From: Magnetococcales bacterium
Lineage (GTDB): Bacteria > Pseudomonadota > Magnetococcia > Magnetococcales > JADGCH01
NCBI GenBank assembly: GCA_015229115.1
Contig: JADGCH010000024.1
Coordinates: forward strand, 1-34,651
Direction of reading: 5' to 3'
DNA length: 34,651 nt
Numbering within the stretch: the stretch's first letter is position 1; the number at the start of each line of letters is the position of its first letter. Shown here piece by piece: positions 25,659 through 34,062 of the stretch. The notes under the pieces were generated by a model. That model was not told the origin of the DNA, searched no databases, and worked only from the letters and a program-made list of their open reading frames with translations. A program made the position numbers and the translations under genes.

Positions 25659-26752
25659 TCAGGGTACTGCTGGTTGACGACTCACCGGTCGCACTGGCCG
25701 TATTGAGCCGCATGATCCAGCAGATTGACGGTGTGACCGTAGCTGGAACAGCTCTTGGTGGTGCCGAAGCACTGGAGCTGATTCCAAAACTGCAACCTCA
25801 CGTCGTCTGTACCGACCTACACATGCCCAACATCAACGGTCTGATGCTGGTGCGCGCCATCATGGCACGTCATCCTCTGCCTATTCTGGTGATCAGCATC
25901 TCGGTGCAGCACCATGGCGATGATATCCACATCTTTCAACTGTTGGATGCAGGCGCTGTCGATGTCTTCCCCAAACCCAAGGGAGGGCTGCAGGATATTA
26001 ACCAATCCCTAGTGCATCAACTGGCCGAAAAGATCCGCGTGCTGGCCAGTGTCATCCCAGGCCAGAAACGGCTGCGCAAGGCACCGCAACAGCCGGTGCT
26101 CCAACCGGAGTACAGCTGGCAGCAGCCTGCTACCGCGCAACCTGCTATGCTGTCCGCCGCGGCTATGCTACAGACAGTTCACGACCTGCGGGCCAGACCC
26201 AGACTGGTGGCCATCGGGGCCTCCACCGGTGGTCCACAAGCCCTCAAGACGCTGTTTGCACGACTACCAGGCGACTGGTCTCTGCCGATTTTATGCGTAC
26301 AGCATATCAGCCATGGCTTTCTGTCAGAATTCATGCAATGGTTGTCGCGAGATACGGCTCTATCGATCCGGGTTGCCACGCCAGGTCACAGACCACGTGG
26401 CGGATGCATCTATTTTGCCCCCGAGCGCAGCCACTTGACCGTTGACAACGAAGGCTGTTTTGTCATCCCGCAACAGAGGGAGCAGACAGAATATCACCCA
26501 TCGATTGATCAGCTGTTTCACTCTGTAGCACGGTGTCACGGTCAGTATGGAGCGGGCATCCTGCTGACTGGCATGGGCAGCGATGGAGCGGAGGGTCTGC
26601 TGGCTATGGCCCAGCGTGGGGCCCTCACGGTGGCTCAGGATCAGGACAGTTGCGTGGTGTTCGATCTACCGCGCCAAGCCATTGAACGTCAGGCCTGTCG
26701 TTATGTTCTGTCCCTGAATGCCATCTCGGACTTATTGAAATCTATGGTATAG
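25655..26752 (+). CDS. cheB: CheB-type protein-glutamate methylesterase, copy 1
   Basis: The 365-residue protein has a receiver (about 1-125, phospho-acceptor Asp54 in CTDLHMP) and a C-terminal methylesterase domain (about 180-365). The catalytic residues are in place: Ser190 (GASTGGPQ), His217 (CVQHISHGF) and Asp310 (TGMGSDGAEG). CheB removes methyl groups from, or deamidates, receptor glutamates when phosphorylated by CheA. The start lies in an ATGA overlap with cheA and is preceded by GGAGG. The next gene is a close paralogue. Confidence 0.93.
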   Translation: MIRVLLVDDSPVALAVLSRMIQQIDGVTVAGTALGGAEALELIPKLQPHVVCTDLHMPNINGLMLVRAIMARHPLPILVISISVQHHGDDIHIFQLLDAGAVDVFPKPKGGLQDINQSLVHQLAEKIRVLASVIPGQKRLRKAPQQPVLQPEYSWQQPATAQPAMLSAAAMLQTVHDLRARPRLVAIGASTGGPQALKTLFARLPGDWSLPILCVQHISHGFLSEFMQWLSRDTALSIRVATPGHRPRGGCIYFAPERSHLTVDNEGCFVIPQQREQTEYHPSIDQLFHSVARCHGQYGAGILLTGMGSDGAEGLLAMAQRGALTVAQDQDSCVVFDLPRQAIERQACRYVLSLNAISDLLKSMV

Positions 26753-26762
26753 GTGTTAAACC

Positions 26763-27827
26763 ATGGCCACAACGATTCGGGTCCTGCTGGTTGATGACTC
26801 TCCGGTAGCCTTGGCCGTGCTGCAGCGCATGATCAGCCAGATTGATGGTATCACAGTCGTCGGCCTAGCCCGCGATGGTGCCGAAGCCTTGGAGATGATC
26901 CAGCCGCTGCAACCGGATGTCATTTGTACCGATCTGCATATGCCGCGTGTCGATGGCCTGATGCTGGTACGTGCCGTGATGGCCCGCCATCCCATCCCCA
27001 TTCTGGTGGTCAGTATTTCGGTTCAGCAGGGGGAAGGCGATCATAACATCTTCCAGTTGCTTGATGCGGGCGCCATTGATGTCTTTCCAAAGCCCAAGGG
27101 TGGTCTGGATGAGTCCAGCCCCATGATGGTTCAGGAACTGGCCAGCAAAATCCGTATTCTGTCAGGAGTGATTCCGGTGCGGCGTCACGGTCGTACAATA
27201 ACACCATCCCCTGCTCAACAGGAGATCACAGCTACTATCACCGGAACCACCGCCATCTCGCCGGCTGCCAGACTGAAACTGGTCGCGATCGGAGCCTCGA
27301 CCGGTGGTCCCCAGGCGTTGATGACATTGTTCTCGGCCCTACCCTCCACCTGGAGCCTGCCGATCCTGTGCGTACAGCACATCAGTCATGGCTTTCTCAC
27401 CGAACTGATCCACTGGCTGGCCAGCTGCAGCACCCTGCCCATCCAGATGGCCACTCATGGAGAATCCCCCCAGAAAGGCCGCATCTATTTTCCTCCGGAA
27501 GATCGTCATCTGACTATTGATACCAAGGGTCGCTTTGCCTTTATGGCCAAGGAGGAGCACGAGTACCACTGCCCTTCGGTCGATGCGCTATTCCACTCGG
27601 TAGCGCGCTATTATGGCCCCTACGGTACCGGTATCCTGTTGACCGGTATGGGGGGCGATGGCGCAGAAGGTCTGTTGGCCATGGCCCAGAGTGGAGCGAT
27701 GACCATTGCCCAGGACGAAGCCAGCTGCGTCGTGTTCGGCATGCCGCGCCAAGCCATTCAGCGTCAGGCCGCCCGCCGTGTGCTGTCACTCGATGCCATC
27801 GCTGAACTGCTTAAACGGATGGCATGA
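26763..27827 (+). CDS. cheB: CheB-type protein-glutamate methylesterase, copy 2
   Basis: The 354-residue tandem paralogue has a receiver with Asp57 (CTDLHMP) and a methylesterase domain with Ser179 (GASTGGPQ), His206 (CVQHISHGF) and Asp299 (TGMGGDGAEG). It resembles copy 1 along the whole length, differing mainly in the interdomain linker (copy 1 about 135-180, copy 2 about 137-170), so it looks like a local duplication with both copies kept functional. It follows copy 1 by 10 bases and overlaps the uracil-DNA glycosylase gene by ATGA. Confidence 0.93.
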   Translation: MATTIRVLLVDDSPVALAVLQRMISQIDGITVVGLARDGAEALEMIQPLQPDVICTDLHMPRVDGLMLVRAVMARHPIPILVVSISVQQGEGDHNIFQLLDAGAIDVFPKPKGGLDESSPMMVQELASKIRILSGVIPVRRHGRTITPSPAQQEITATITGTTAISPAARLKLVAIGASTGGPQALMTLFSALPSTWSLPILCVQHISHGFLTELIHWLASCSTLPIQMATHGESPQKGRIYFPPEDRHLTIDTKGRFAFMAKEEHEYHCPSVDALFHSVARYYGPYGTGILLTGMGGDGAEGLLAMAQSGAMTIAQDEASCVVFGMPRQAIQRQAARRVLSLDAIAELLKRMA

Positions 27828-28690
27828 ACCACCACTCTCCTGAACTCGATCACGACCTGGCAGCGCTGCTGCTCTACTGGCGAACGTGCGGCATCGACCT
27901 GTCATCGGGTAGCCGATGCCTCAACGAATGGCCAGAGTCTTACTGGCGTGGTGATTTTCGCCCCGTCTCTATCACTTCAGTAGCGGCTATCCCTGCTCCT
28001 GCTGCTCCCCCAGACCCTATCGTTCTTCCTGTCCCCGTTGCCGTTCCGCCGCCGGCCATCCCGCTGGCCCAACTGCCAGCCTGCACCGATCCTGTCGCAC
28101 AGATGAACCAGATCGCTGAAGAAGTGCGTCACTGCCACGCTTGCCAACTGGCCCATACCCGTACCCAAACCGTTTTGGGAGTCGGCGACCTCCAAGCCAG
28201 CATCGCCCTGGTCGGTGAAGGTCCTGGTGCTGATGAAGACCGGCAGGGCGAACCTTTTGTCGGGGCGGCCGGGCAACTGCTCAACAAGATGCTGGCAGCC
28301 ATCGGTACCAGCCGACAACAAGTCTATATCGCCAATGTCGTCAAATGCCGTCCACCTGGCAATCGCAATCCCCTGCCTGAAGAGATGGCCGCCTGCCAGA
28401 ACTATCTGTTCCGACAACTGGAGATCGTGCGTCCACGCCTGATCGTGGCACTAGGACGCTTTGCCATTCTCTGTCTGCTGGGGCGTGATCAACCGGTTGG
28501 ATCGATGCGTGGTAAGCGTGAAAGCTGGCGCGGGGTACCGGTCATTGCCACCTATCATCCCGCCTTCTATCTGCGTCAACCCTCACGTAAGCGTGATGCC
28601 TGGGCCGATCTATTGCTAGTGCTGGAAACGCTGGAGCAACACTCTGACGCGCCAGAAAGGCAAACACCCGAACAAACAGAGCCACGGTAA
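27824..28690 (+). CDS. Family-4-type uracil-DNA glycosylase (Fe-S)
   Basis: The 288-residue protein has an N-terminal extension (about 1-90), Pro/Ala-rich from about residue 50, ahead of the glycosylase domain. The domain shows HCHACQL with two Fe-S cysteines, the uracil-binding and catalytic block VGEGPGADEDRQGEPFVGAA, NVVKCRPPGNRNPLPEE with a third Cys, AACQNY with the fourth, and TYHPAFYLR. These are the marks of 4Fe-4S family-4 enzymes that cut uracil from deaminated DNA. It overlaps cheB copy 2 by ATGA, so a DNA-repair gene is translated from the chemosensory transcript. Its last 75 bases overlap the 3' end of lnt on the other strand. Confidence 0.92.
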   Translation: MNHHSPELDHDLAALLLYWRTCGIDLSSGSRCLNEWPESYWRGDFRPVSITSVAAIPAPAAPPDPIVLPVPVAVPPPAIPLAQLPACTDPVAQMNQIAEEVRHCHACQLAHTRTQTVLGVGDLQASIALVGEGPGADEDRQGEPFVGAAGQLLNKMLAAIGTSRQQVYIANVVKCRPPGNRNPLPEEMAACQNYLFRQLEIVRPRLIVALGRFAILCLLGRDQPVGSMRGKRESWRGVPVIATYHPAFYLRQPSRKRDAWADLLLVLETLEQHSDAPERQTPEQTEPR

Positions 28691-30193
28691 CCACGGTAAC
28701 AGGGTTTGTTGCAGCGTTGGTGTGCCCTGACCGTCAGGCAGCGTCACCACCCGCACCCCGCGTCGATCTGAAGCGATCTCCCCCAGCTGGGCGCCGGTCT
28801 GATCAAAAACCGCTGAGATGCCGGTATTGGCGACGCGGATCATCGGTAGGCGGTTCTCAATGGCACGCAGCCTAGCCATAGCCAGATGTTGCGGCTTGGC
28901 TGACGGTCCGAACCAGCCATCGTTGGTCAGATTGACCAGCCAGCGCGTACCGGAGGCGGCCAGCTGACGCACCTCATCTGGAAAGATAGCCTCGTAGCAA
29001 ATCAGGATGCCCAGCGCACCGGCCGACCATGGCATCGGTTCAGGACCCGGACCACGGGCAAAATCCTCCGTCCCTTCGGTGAATTTGGTCAACGTCGTCG
29101 GTAACAGCCATCGCAGCGGAATGAATTCTCCAAAAGGCACCAAGTGATATTTATCGTAGCGTTGCAGCGTATCGGGTCGGCTGCCATCGATCAACAGGGC
29201 ACTGTTGTAAAAGCGGCGCGGATTCAACTCCATGGTGGGCGCACCAGTAAGAATGGGAGCCCCGACCTGTCGACTCAGATCGGTAAGCAGGCGACGCACT
29301 GACTCGGTCTGATTGACGTAAAAAACCACCGCCGTCTCTGGCCAGACGATCAAATCAACCGGCAAATCCACCGACGGACCGTCTGATGATACCAGCGAAC
29401 GGCTCAACTGCTGATAAACCTCAAGACTGGTCGCCATGAAGGCGCGGTCCCACTTGAGCTGTTGCGGTACGTTGCCCTGCACCATGGCTACCCTGAGCGT
29501 GGCCGCCGACTGCTGGGCCATCAACAACTGCTGCTGGCGGTAAGAGCCATAACCATAAACCAGCGCCAGTACCAGTACCACCGGCAACAGGCCCTGAAGG
29601 ACTACCGCCCGCCATTGCTGCTGACCCAGCCACAACACCACCCTGACCACCATGGCTGCCAACCACAACAACAACCATGACAGGCCATAAACGCCGAGCA
29701 GATCGGCGCTCTGCAACACCACCGGCCAGTCGTTCCAGGCATAACCGATCAGATTCCAGGGAAACCCGGTGAACAGATGGGCCCGCAGCCACTCCAGTCC
29801 GACCCAGAGTGTCGGTGCCAACCACGCCAACCTTGCACCAGATTCAGCAGGGGGCAGCAACCAGCCCAGCAGGGCAGCGAACAGTGCCGGGTAGATGGCC
29901 AAAATAGCCGCCAGGGCCAGCAGCATTAACCAAGCCAGTGGCAGGGCGATACCACCATGCTGATGCAGGCTGGTCACCAGCCAGTGACAGCCCCAGGTGA
30001 AATGGACCAGACCAAACAAAAAACCGTACCAAGCAGCACGCCGAGGCGTGACCGACCAGACCAGGGCAATCAGCAACGCCAAAGCCAGAATCGTGGCCAC
30101 CACCCAGCCGTAGGGTGGCAGACCGAGCACACCGGCTGCCCCAGCTGTTATCGCTAAAAATGGGGCCAGAAACGAAGCAGCAACAGGCCTCAT
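28616..30193 (-). CDS. lnt: Apolipoprotein N-acyltransferase
   Basis: The 525-residue inner-membrane enzyme adds the third acyl chain to lipoproteins on the periplasmic face. About six to seven membrane helices occupy residues 10-200, and a last helix lies near the C-terminus. The nitrilase-like periplasmic domain (about 230-490) holds the catalytic triad: Glu in VWPETAV, Lys in YDKYHLVPFGEF and Cys in ILICYEAIFPDEV. Length is typical. It starts in an ATGA overlap with ybeY and ends inside the uracil-DNA glycosylase gene of the opposite strand. With no terminator visible between them, the two convergent transcripts should overlap. Confidence 0.95.
   Translation of the reverse strand: MRPVAASFLAPFLAITAGAAGVLGLPPYGWVVATILALALLIALVWSVTPRRAAWYGFLFGLVHFTWGCHWLVTSLHQHGGIALPLAWLMLLALAAILAIYPALFAALLGWLLPPAESGARLAWLAPTLWVGLEWLRAHLFTGFPWNLIGYAWNDWPVVLQSADLLGVYGLSWLLLWLAAMVVRVVLWLGQQQWRAVVLQGLLPVVLVLALVYGYGSYRQQQLLMAQQSAATLRVAMVQGNVPQQLKWDRAFMATSLEVYQQLSRSLVSSDGPSVDLPVDLIVWPETAVVFYVNQTESVRRLLTDLSRQVGAPILTGAPTMELNPRRFYNSALLIDGSRPDTLQRYDKYHLVPFGEFIPLRWLLPTTLTKFTEGTEDFARGPGPEPMPWSAGALGILICYEAIFPDEVRQLAASGTRWLVNLTNDGWFGPSAKPQHLAMARLRAIENRLPMIRVANTGISAVFDQTGAQLGEIASDRRGVRVVTLPDGQGTPTLQQTLLPWLPWLCLFGCLPFWRVRVLLQRFQH
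28682..28699. repeat. 9-base tandem repeat at the glycosylase stop codon
   Basis: CCACGGTAA occurs twice in direct succession (28682-28690, 28691-28699). The first copy contains the glycosylase stop TAA; on the other strand the pair encodes the LPWLPWL repeat of Lnt. A small local duplication; no function is implied. Confidence 0.6.
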
Positions 30194-30690
30194 CGGTAAG
30201 GATCGGCTATACCAAGCCGCGCCAGCAGGGAACGTTCCCGACGTTCCTGCCGGTCAGCCTGCTGCGGCGACTGTTCATGGTCGTAACCCAGCAGGTGCAA
30301 CAGGCTGTGGATGGTGAGATGGATGACATGATCGGACCAGCTCAGGCTATTCAGGCGTGCCTCACGACGGATGGTGCCATAGGCCAGCACAATATCGCCC
30401 AGCGGCAGAACAGGATGACGTTTCTTGCGACGTACCGGTTGGCTGTTACCCTCCAGCATGGGAAAGGAGAGTACATTGGTGCTGCGGTCAATACCACGGT
30501 AGCGCTGATTGATACGGCGCATGGCACGGTTGCCGGTCAGGTGGACAGCCACCTCGATCTGGTCAGCCGACAGCAACCTGGCCCGTTTTTCATGGGCCAT
30601 GACAACCGCAACAGCCCGAGCCAGACAGCGCCTGGTGCGTTCTGGCCAGCGTGGATGGTCCCAAGTGATTGACAGATTAGTTGTTGCCAT
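30190..30690 (-). CDS. ybeY: Endoribonuclease YbeY (16S rRNA 3'-end maturation)
   Basis: The 166-residue protein holds the zinc-binding HxxxHxxxxxH motif as HLTIHSLLHLLGYDH (about residues 126-140), with the upstream INQRYRGIDRSTNVLSFP segment also typical. YbeY takes part in 16S rRNA processing and ribosome quality control. The ATG at 30690 lies 14 bases inside the end of the HD-hydrolase gene, with AAGAG before it; the stop overlaps lnt as ATGA. Confidence 0.95.
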   Translation of the reverse strand: MATTNLSITWDHPRWPERTRRCLARAVAVVMAHEKRARLLSADQIEVAVHLTGNRAMRRINQRYRGIDRSTNVLSFPMLEGNSQPVRRKKRHPVLPLGDIVLAYGTIRREARLNSLSWSDHVIHLTIHSLLHLLGYDHEQSPQQADRQERRERSLLARLGIADPYR

Positions 30691-33106
30691 GGCGTCTCTT
30701 GTTCAGATCGGGGTAAGCGATACGCTGATGATAAAATCCCAGCGTCAGCACCCGACAGAAAGCATCCTCGATGACGGCCAGCTCGCGCAGGGTCAGACGG
30801 CATTCGTCCAGCTGGTGATCGGCTATTTTGGCATGAATGAGGCGATGCACCAAAGCCTGGATCTGCGCCGGTGACGGATTCTTGAGCGTACGCGCTGCCG
30901 CCTCAACCGAGTCAGCCAGCATCAACACGCCCGATTCACGCGTCTGTGGCTTGGGGCCCGGGTAACGGTAGTCGTTTTCCATCACCGTTTCGCCTCGCCT
31001 GGAGGCTTCATTGAGGGCCTTGTTATAGAAAAACTGTAGCAGAGAAGTGCCCTGGTGGGTGGTAATGGCCTCCAGGATCGGTCCTCCGAGCTTGTATTGC
31101 CGCGCCAACTCGACACCATCCTTGATGTGGGCCATAATAATCTTAGCCGACATGGAGGGCAGCAGATGATCGTGACGATTCTCACCCGACTGGTTTTCGA
31201 CAAAATAGTGTGGCTTGTTCATCTTGCCGATATCGTGATAGAGGGCCATCACCCGTGCCATGAGCGGGTTGGCGCCAATACTCTCGGCAGCGGCTTCGGC
31301 CAGATTGCCCATCATGACCGAATGGTGGTAGGTGCCGGGCGTGCGTAACGACAGCTGCTTGAGCAGGGGATGATCGCCGGAGGCCAGTTCCAGCAGACGC
31401 GAATCGGTGGTCAGATTAAACACCCGTTCAAATACCGGAATGATCGCCAGAGCGAGAAAACCATCCAGCAAGCCACTGGCAAAAGCCAGTGACATAGCCA
31501 CCAGCCATTCCCGCTCCGGTACATGACCCGATAAGGCCTCGACAATCGGTACCGAAAACATCTGCACCACACCAATCCACAGGCCAGCCCGCAACAGGTC
31601 GAAACGGTGGCGACAGACGCGCATGCTGAGGCTGCCGGCCAGGGAACCAGCAAAATAGTAAACAAATTGCGCCAATCCACCATTGACCGCCAGGGAAGTC
31701 AGAAACGACAGAATCGCTCCCAGCACCATCGACCCACCGGGCAACGACAGCCGGGCGCCAATGGTCAAGGAAGCCATGGCCGCACCTAAAGAGACCGGTG
31801 GCAGATAGAACTCCAATCCATCGGTCCAGCCAAACATGGAGGCTAGCCCACGACCAATCAATAGAGCAAACACGTTGAACAGCGAGGTGACCATCAGAAT
31901 GGTACCCAGGATATAGAGCGTCTTGCGGTCACGCGGGAAAAAATCGGAAGTGCGTATCAGAAACCAGCGACTCAGCAACAGTAACAAGATCAGCGTGCCA
32001 GAGAGGCCGGCAATGCGAAACACCGACAGTCCGGTCCAGTGATCCTGATTGATCGACTCGATCTTCAGACGTGTTGCCGCCGTCACCACATCGCCCTTGC
32101 GCAGCACCAGCTCACCGCGCCGTACACGGAAATAGACCGACTCGACGGCATCGACGGCACGCTGTTTACGCAAGTTAGTCTCAGCCAGATTGAGCACCAC
32201 ATTGGGCCGCAATTGCGCCCGCGTCTCCTCAAGCAGCCACAACTGCACCGGTCTGACAACACCACTCAGACGATCGCGCAACGTCCGCATCATTAACAGC
32301 CGCATCTCCTCCAGGCTGATGACGCCGACCGCTCCCACCAAGCGGATCTCCCTACCTGTGGTCAGTGAATTGATGATATAGGGTCCACGTTCCATATCAC
32401 GGATGGTATCGGTGCTGTTGACCACGCGCTGCTGTCCCAACGGCCGCAACCAGAGCTGGATAATCTCGAGCAGATCAGCATAGCCATAGGCCACCATATC
32501 GGCTGTTCCATCGTTGCCCTCCCTTGCCGGCGGATCCTTGCCGCTCTCCTGCAGCACATCGATACCCGCTTCCGTGGGGGCCAGCGGATCCAGGGCCAAC
32601 AAGGCACGAAACGACTCCGGGGTGATCTCTTCGTTGAGCCGCTGCATGAAAACCTGTCGCAGCGCCTCTTCGCTCAGCGGCGTACCATAGCGACGCAGAT
32701 GGGCCAGCCAGACCAGCGACTCACGTACACTGGTGAAGATCTGGTCCACCATACCCGGATCCCAGTCGTAAATCGACAAGGCCCTCTGTTCGGCCTCTTC
32801 ACGACGGCGTCTGGTGGAATCACGATCTTCCACCAGCAGCTCGACATCAGCCTGAACATCTTTCAGAGCAATATCACCAATTTCAGGGAGATAAGGAGGC
32901 TGAAGGGCTACCGGTGAATAAAGAATGGTCAGCCAGAGCACCAGCAGGAAAAATAGCGTGTAATCAAATGCATAAGCCGATGCCATCCATTTCTGGATCC
33001 ACTTGCGGTAATGCTGTCTTAACCGGCTTAAAAAGCCGGTCGGCCGGGCTGGGGGTGATACGGCGGCAGGAGGCTTCTCTTTGACTGGATGGCTGTTCAT
33101 ATTCAC
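30677..33106 (-). CDS. 7TM HD-domain cyclic dinucleotide phosphodiesterase, PgpH-like
   Basis: The 809-residue membrane protein has one N-terminal helix (about 50-70), an extracytoplasmic 7TMR-HDED-type region (about 75-355), about seven membrane helices (about 365-570), and a cytosolic HD domain (about 590-780). The HD site shows YHHSVMMGNLAEAAAE, ALYHDIGKM and later THQGTS. PgpH enzymes cleave c-di-AMP; a Myxococcus relative acts on 3',3'-cGAMP, so in a Desulfuromonadia-like host either substrate is possible. The GTG at 33106 forms a GTGA overlap with the phoH stop; an ATG two codons later (33100) is an alternative. It sits between phoH and ybeY, a common order. Confidence 0.9.
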   Translation of the reverse strand: MNMNSHPVKEKPPAAVSPPARPTGFLSRLRQHYRKWIQKWMASAYAFDYTLFFLLVLWLTILYSPVALQPPYLPEIGDIALKDVQADVELLVEDRDSTRRRREEAEQRALSIYDWDPGMVDQIFTSVRESLVWLAHLRRYGTPLSEEALRQVFMQRLNEEITPESFRALLALDPLAPTEAGIDVLQESGKDPPAREGNDGTADMVAYGYADLLEIIQLWLRPLGQQRVVNSTDTIRDMERGPYIINSLTTGREIRLVGAVGVISLEEMRLLMMRTLRDRLSGVVRPVQLWLLEETRAQLRPNVVLNLAETNLRKQRAVDAVESVYFRVRRGELVLRKGDVVTAATRLKIESINQDHWTGLSVFRIAGLSGTLILLLLLSRWFLIRTSDFFPRDRKTLYILGTILMVTSLFNVFALLIGRGLASMFGWTDGLEFYLPPVSLGAAMASLTIGARLSLPGGSMVLGAILSFLTSLAVNGGLAQFVYYFAGSLAGSLSMRVCRHRFDLLRAGLWIGVVQMFSVPIVEALSGHVPEREWLVAMSLAFASGLLDGFLALAIIPVFERVFNLTTDSRLLELASGDHPLLKQLSLRTPGTYHHSVMMGNLAEAAAESIGANPLMARVMALYHDIGKMNKPHYFVENQSGENRHDHLLPSMSAKIIMAHIKDGVELARQYKLGGPILEAITTHQGTSLLQFFYNKALNEASRRGETVMENDYRYPGPKPQTRESGVLMLADSVEAAARTLKNPSPAQIQALVHRLIHAKIADHQLDECRLTLRELAVIEDAFCRVLTLGFYHQRIAYPDLNKRRHGNN

Positions 33107-34062
33107 TTCATTGCCTGTTCATAGGCCTGGACAATGCGCCGCACCAACCGGTGACGCACCACATCCCGATCGGTAAAGGTGGCAAAACCTATACCCTCCA
33201 CGTTGCGCAACAGCTGCAGGGCATGGCTCAGACCGGATGGAGCGGCAGCGGGTAAATCGACCTGGGTCACATCGCCGCAAACCACCATGCGCGCCTCCGC
33301 TCCCAAACGGGTCAGAAACATCTTCATTTGTGCCACAGTGGCATTCTGACCTTCATCCAGGATAATGAAAGCCTGTTCCAGCGTGCGTCCGCGCATATAG
33401 GCCAATGGTGCAATCTCCAGTACGCGCTGCTGCAGCATGCGCTCAACCCGCTCGGCACCGAGCATGTCATGCAGGGCATCGTGCAGCGGCCGCAGGTAAG
33501 GATCAACCTTGGCCTGCAGATCCCCGGGCAAAAAACCCAACCTCTCGCCCGCTTCAATAGCAGGGCGTGTCAGTATGATACGCCTCCAGCGCCCTTCAAT
33601 CAAGCCAGCCACCGCAACGGCAGCGGCCAGATAAGTCTTGCCAGTACCGGCTGGACCGATACAGAAGGTGAGATCGAAACGTTGCATGAGGCGAATGTAA
33701 CTGGCCTGACGCACATTGCGTGCCGCGATCACACGGCAAGGGGTGCGCAGTTCGATATCCAGCTGCGATGGCAGGGGTTCCTCTTCGGTGACCATCTGCA
33801 GCAATGCCTCGATACGACTGCGGTTGACAACAACGCCCTGCTCCAGTCCGCGATAGATCTCCTGTAGCAGCTGCCGTGCATCGGACAGTTGCCCCGCCTG
33901 ACCCGTCATGACCAGGCTGTTACCGCGCGGATGAAGGGTCACCGCCAACCGCTGTTCGATCAGGTCCACGTACTGGTCGTAGGCGCCAAACATCTGGATA
34001 GCCAACTGGTTATCCGGAAAAGTCATGACATCGTGTGTCACGGCGGTGACCGGTTCAGCCAT
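33103..34062 (-). CDS. phoH: PhoH-like ATPase / putative RNA helicase (PhoH/YbeZ type)
   Basis: The 319-residue cytosolic ATPase has an N-terminal KH-like region (about 10-100) and a PhoH P-loop domain with Walker A IGPAGTGKTYLAAA (near residue 135) and Walker B FIILDEGQN (near residue 232). YbeZ proteins work with YbeY in ribosome maturation, and these two genes are separated here only by the HD-hydrolase gene. The ATG at 34062 is preferred; a GTG one codon upstream is possible. The start lies within the end of miaB, an 8-base overlap that suggests coupled translation. Confidence 0.93.
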   Translation of the reverse strand: MAEPVTAVTHDVMTFPDNQLAIQMFGAYDQYVDLIEQRLAVTLHPRGNSLVMTGQAGQLSDARQLLQEIYRGLEQGVVVNRSRIEALLQMVTEEEPLPSQLDIELRTPCRVIAARNVRQASYIRLMQRFDLTFCIGPAGTGKTYLAAAVAVAGLIEGRWRRIILTRPAIEAGERLGFLPGDLQAKVDPYLRPLHDALHDMLGAERVERMLQQRVLEIAPLAYMRGRTLEQAFIILDEGQNATVAQMKMFLTRLGAEARMVVCGDVTQVDLPAAAPSGLSHALQLLRNVEGIGFATFTDRDVVRHRLVRRIVQAYEQAMK

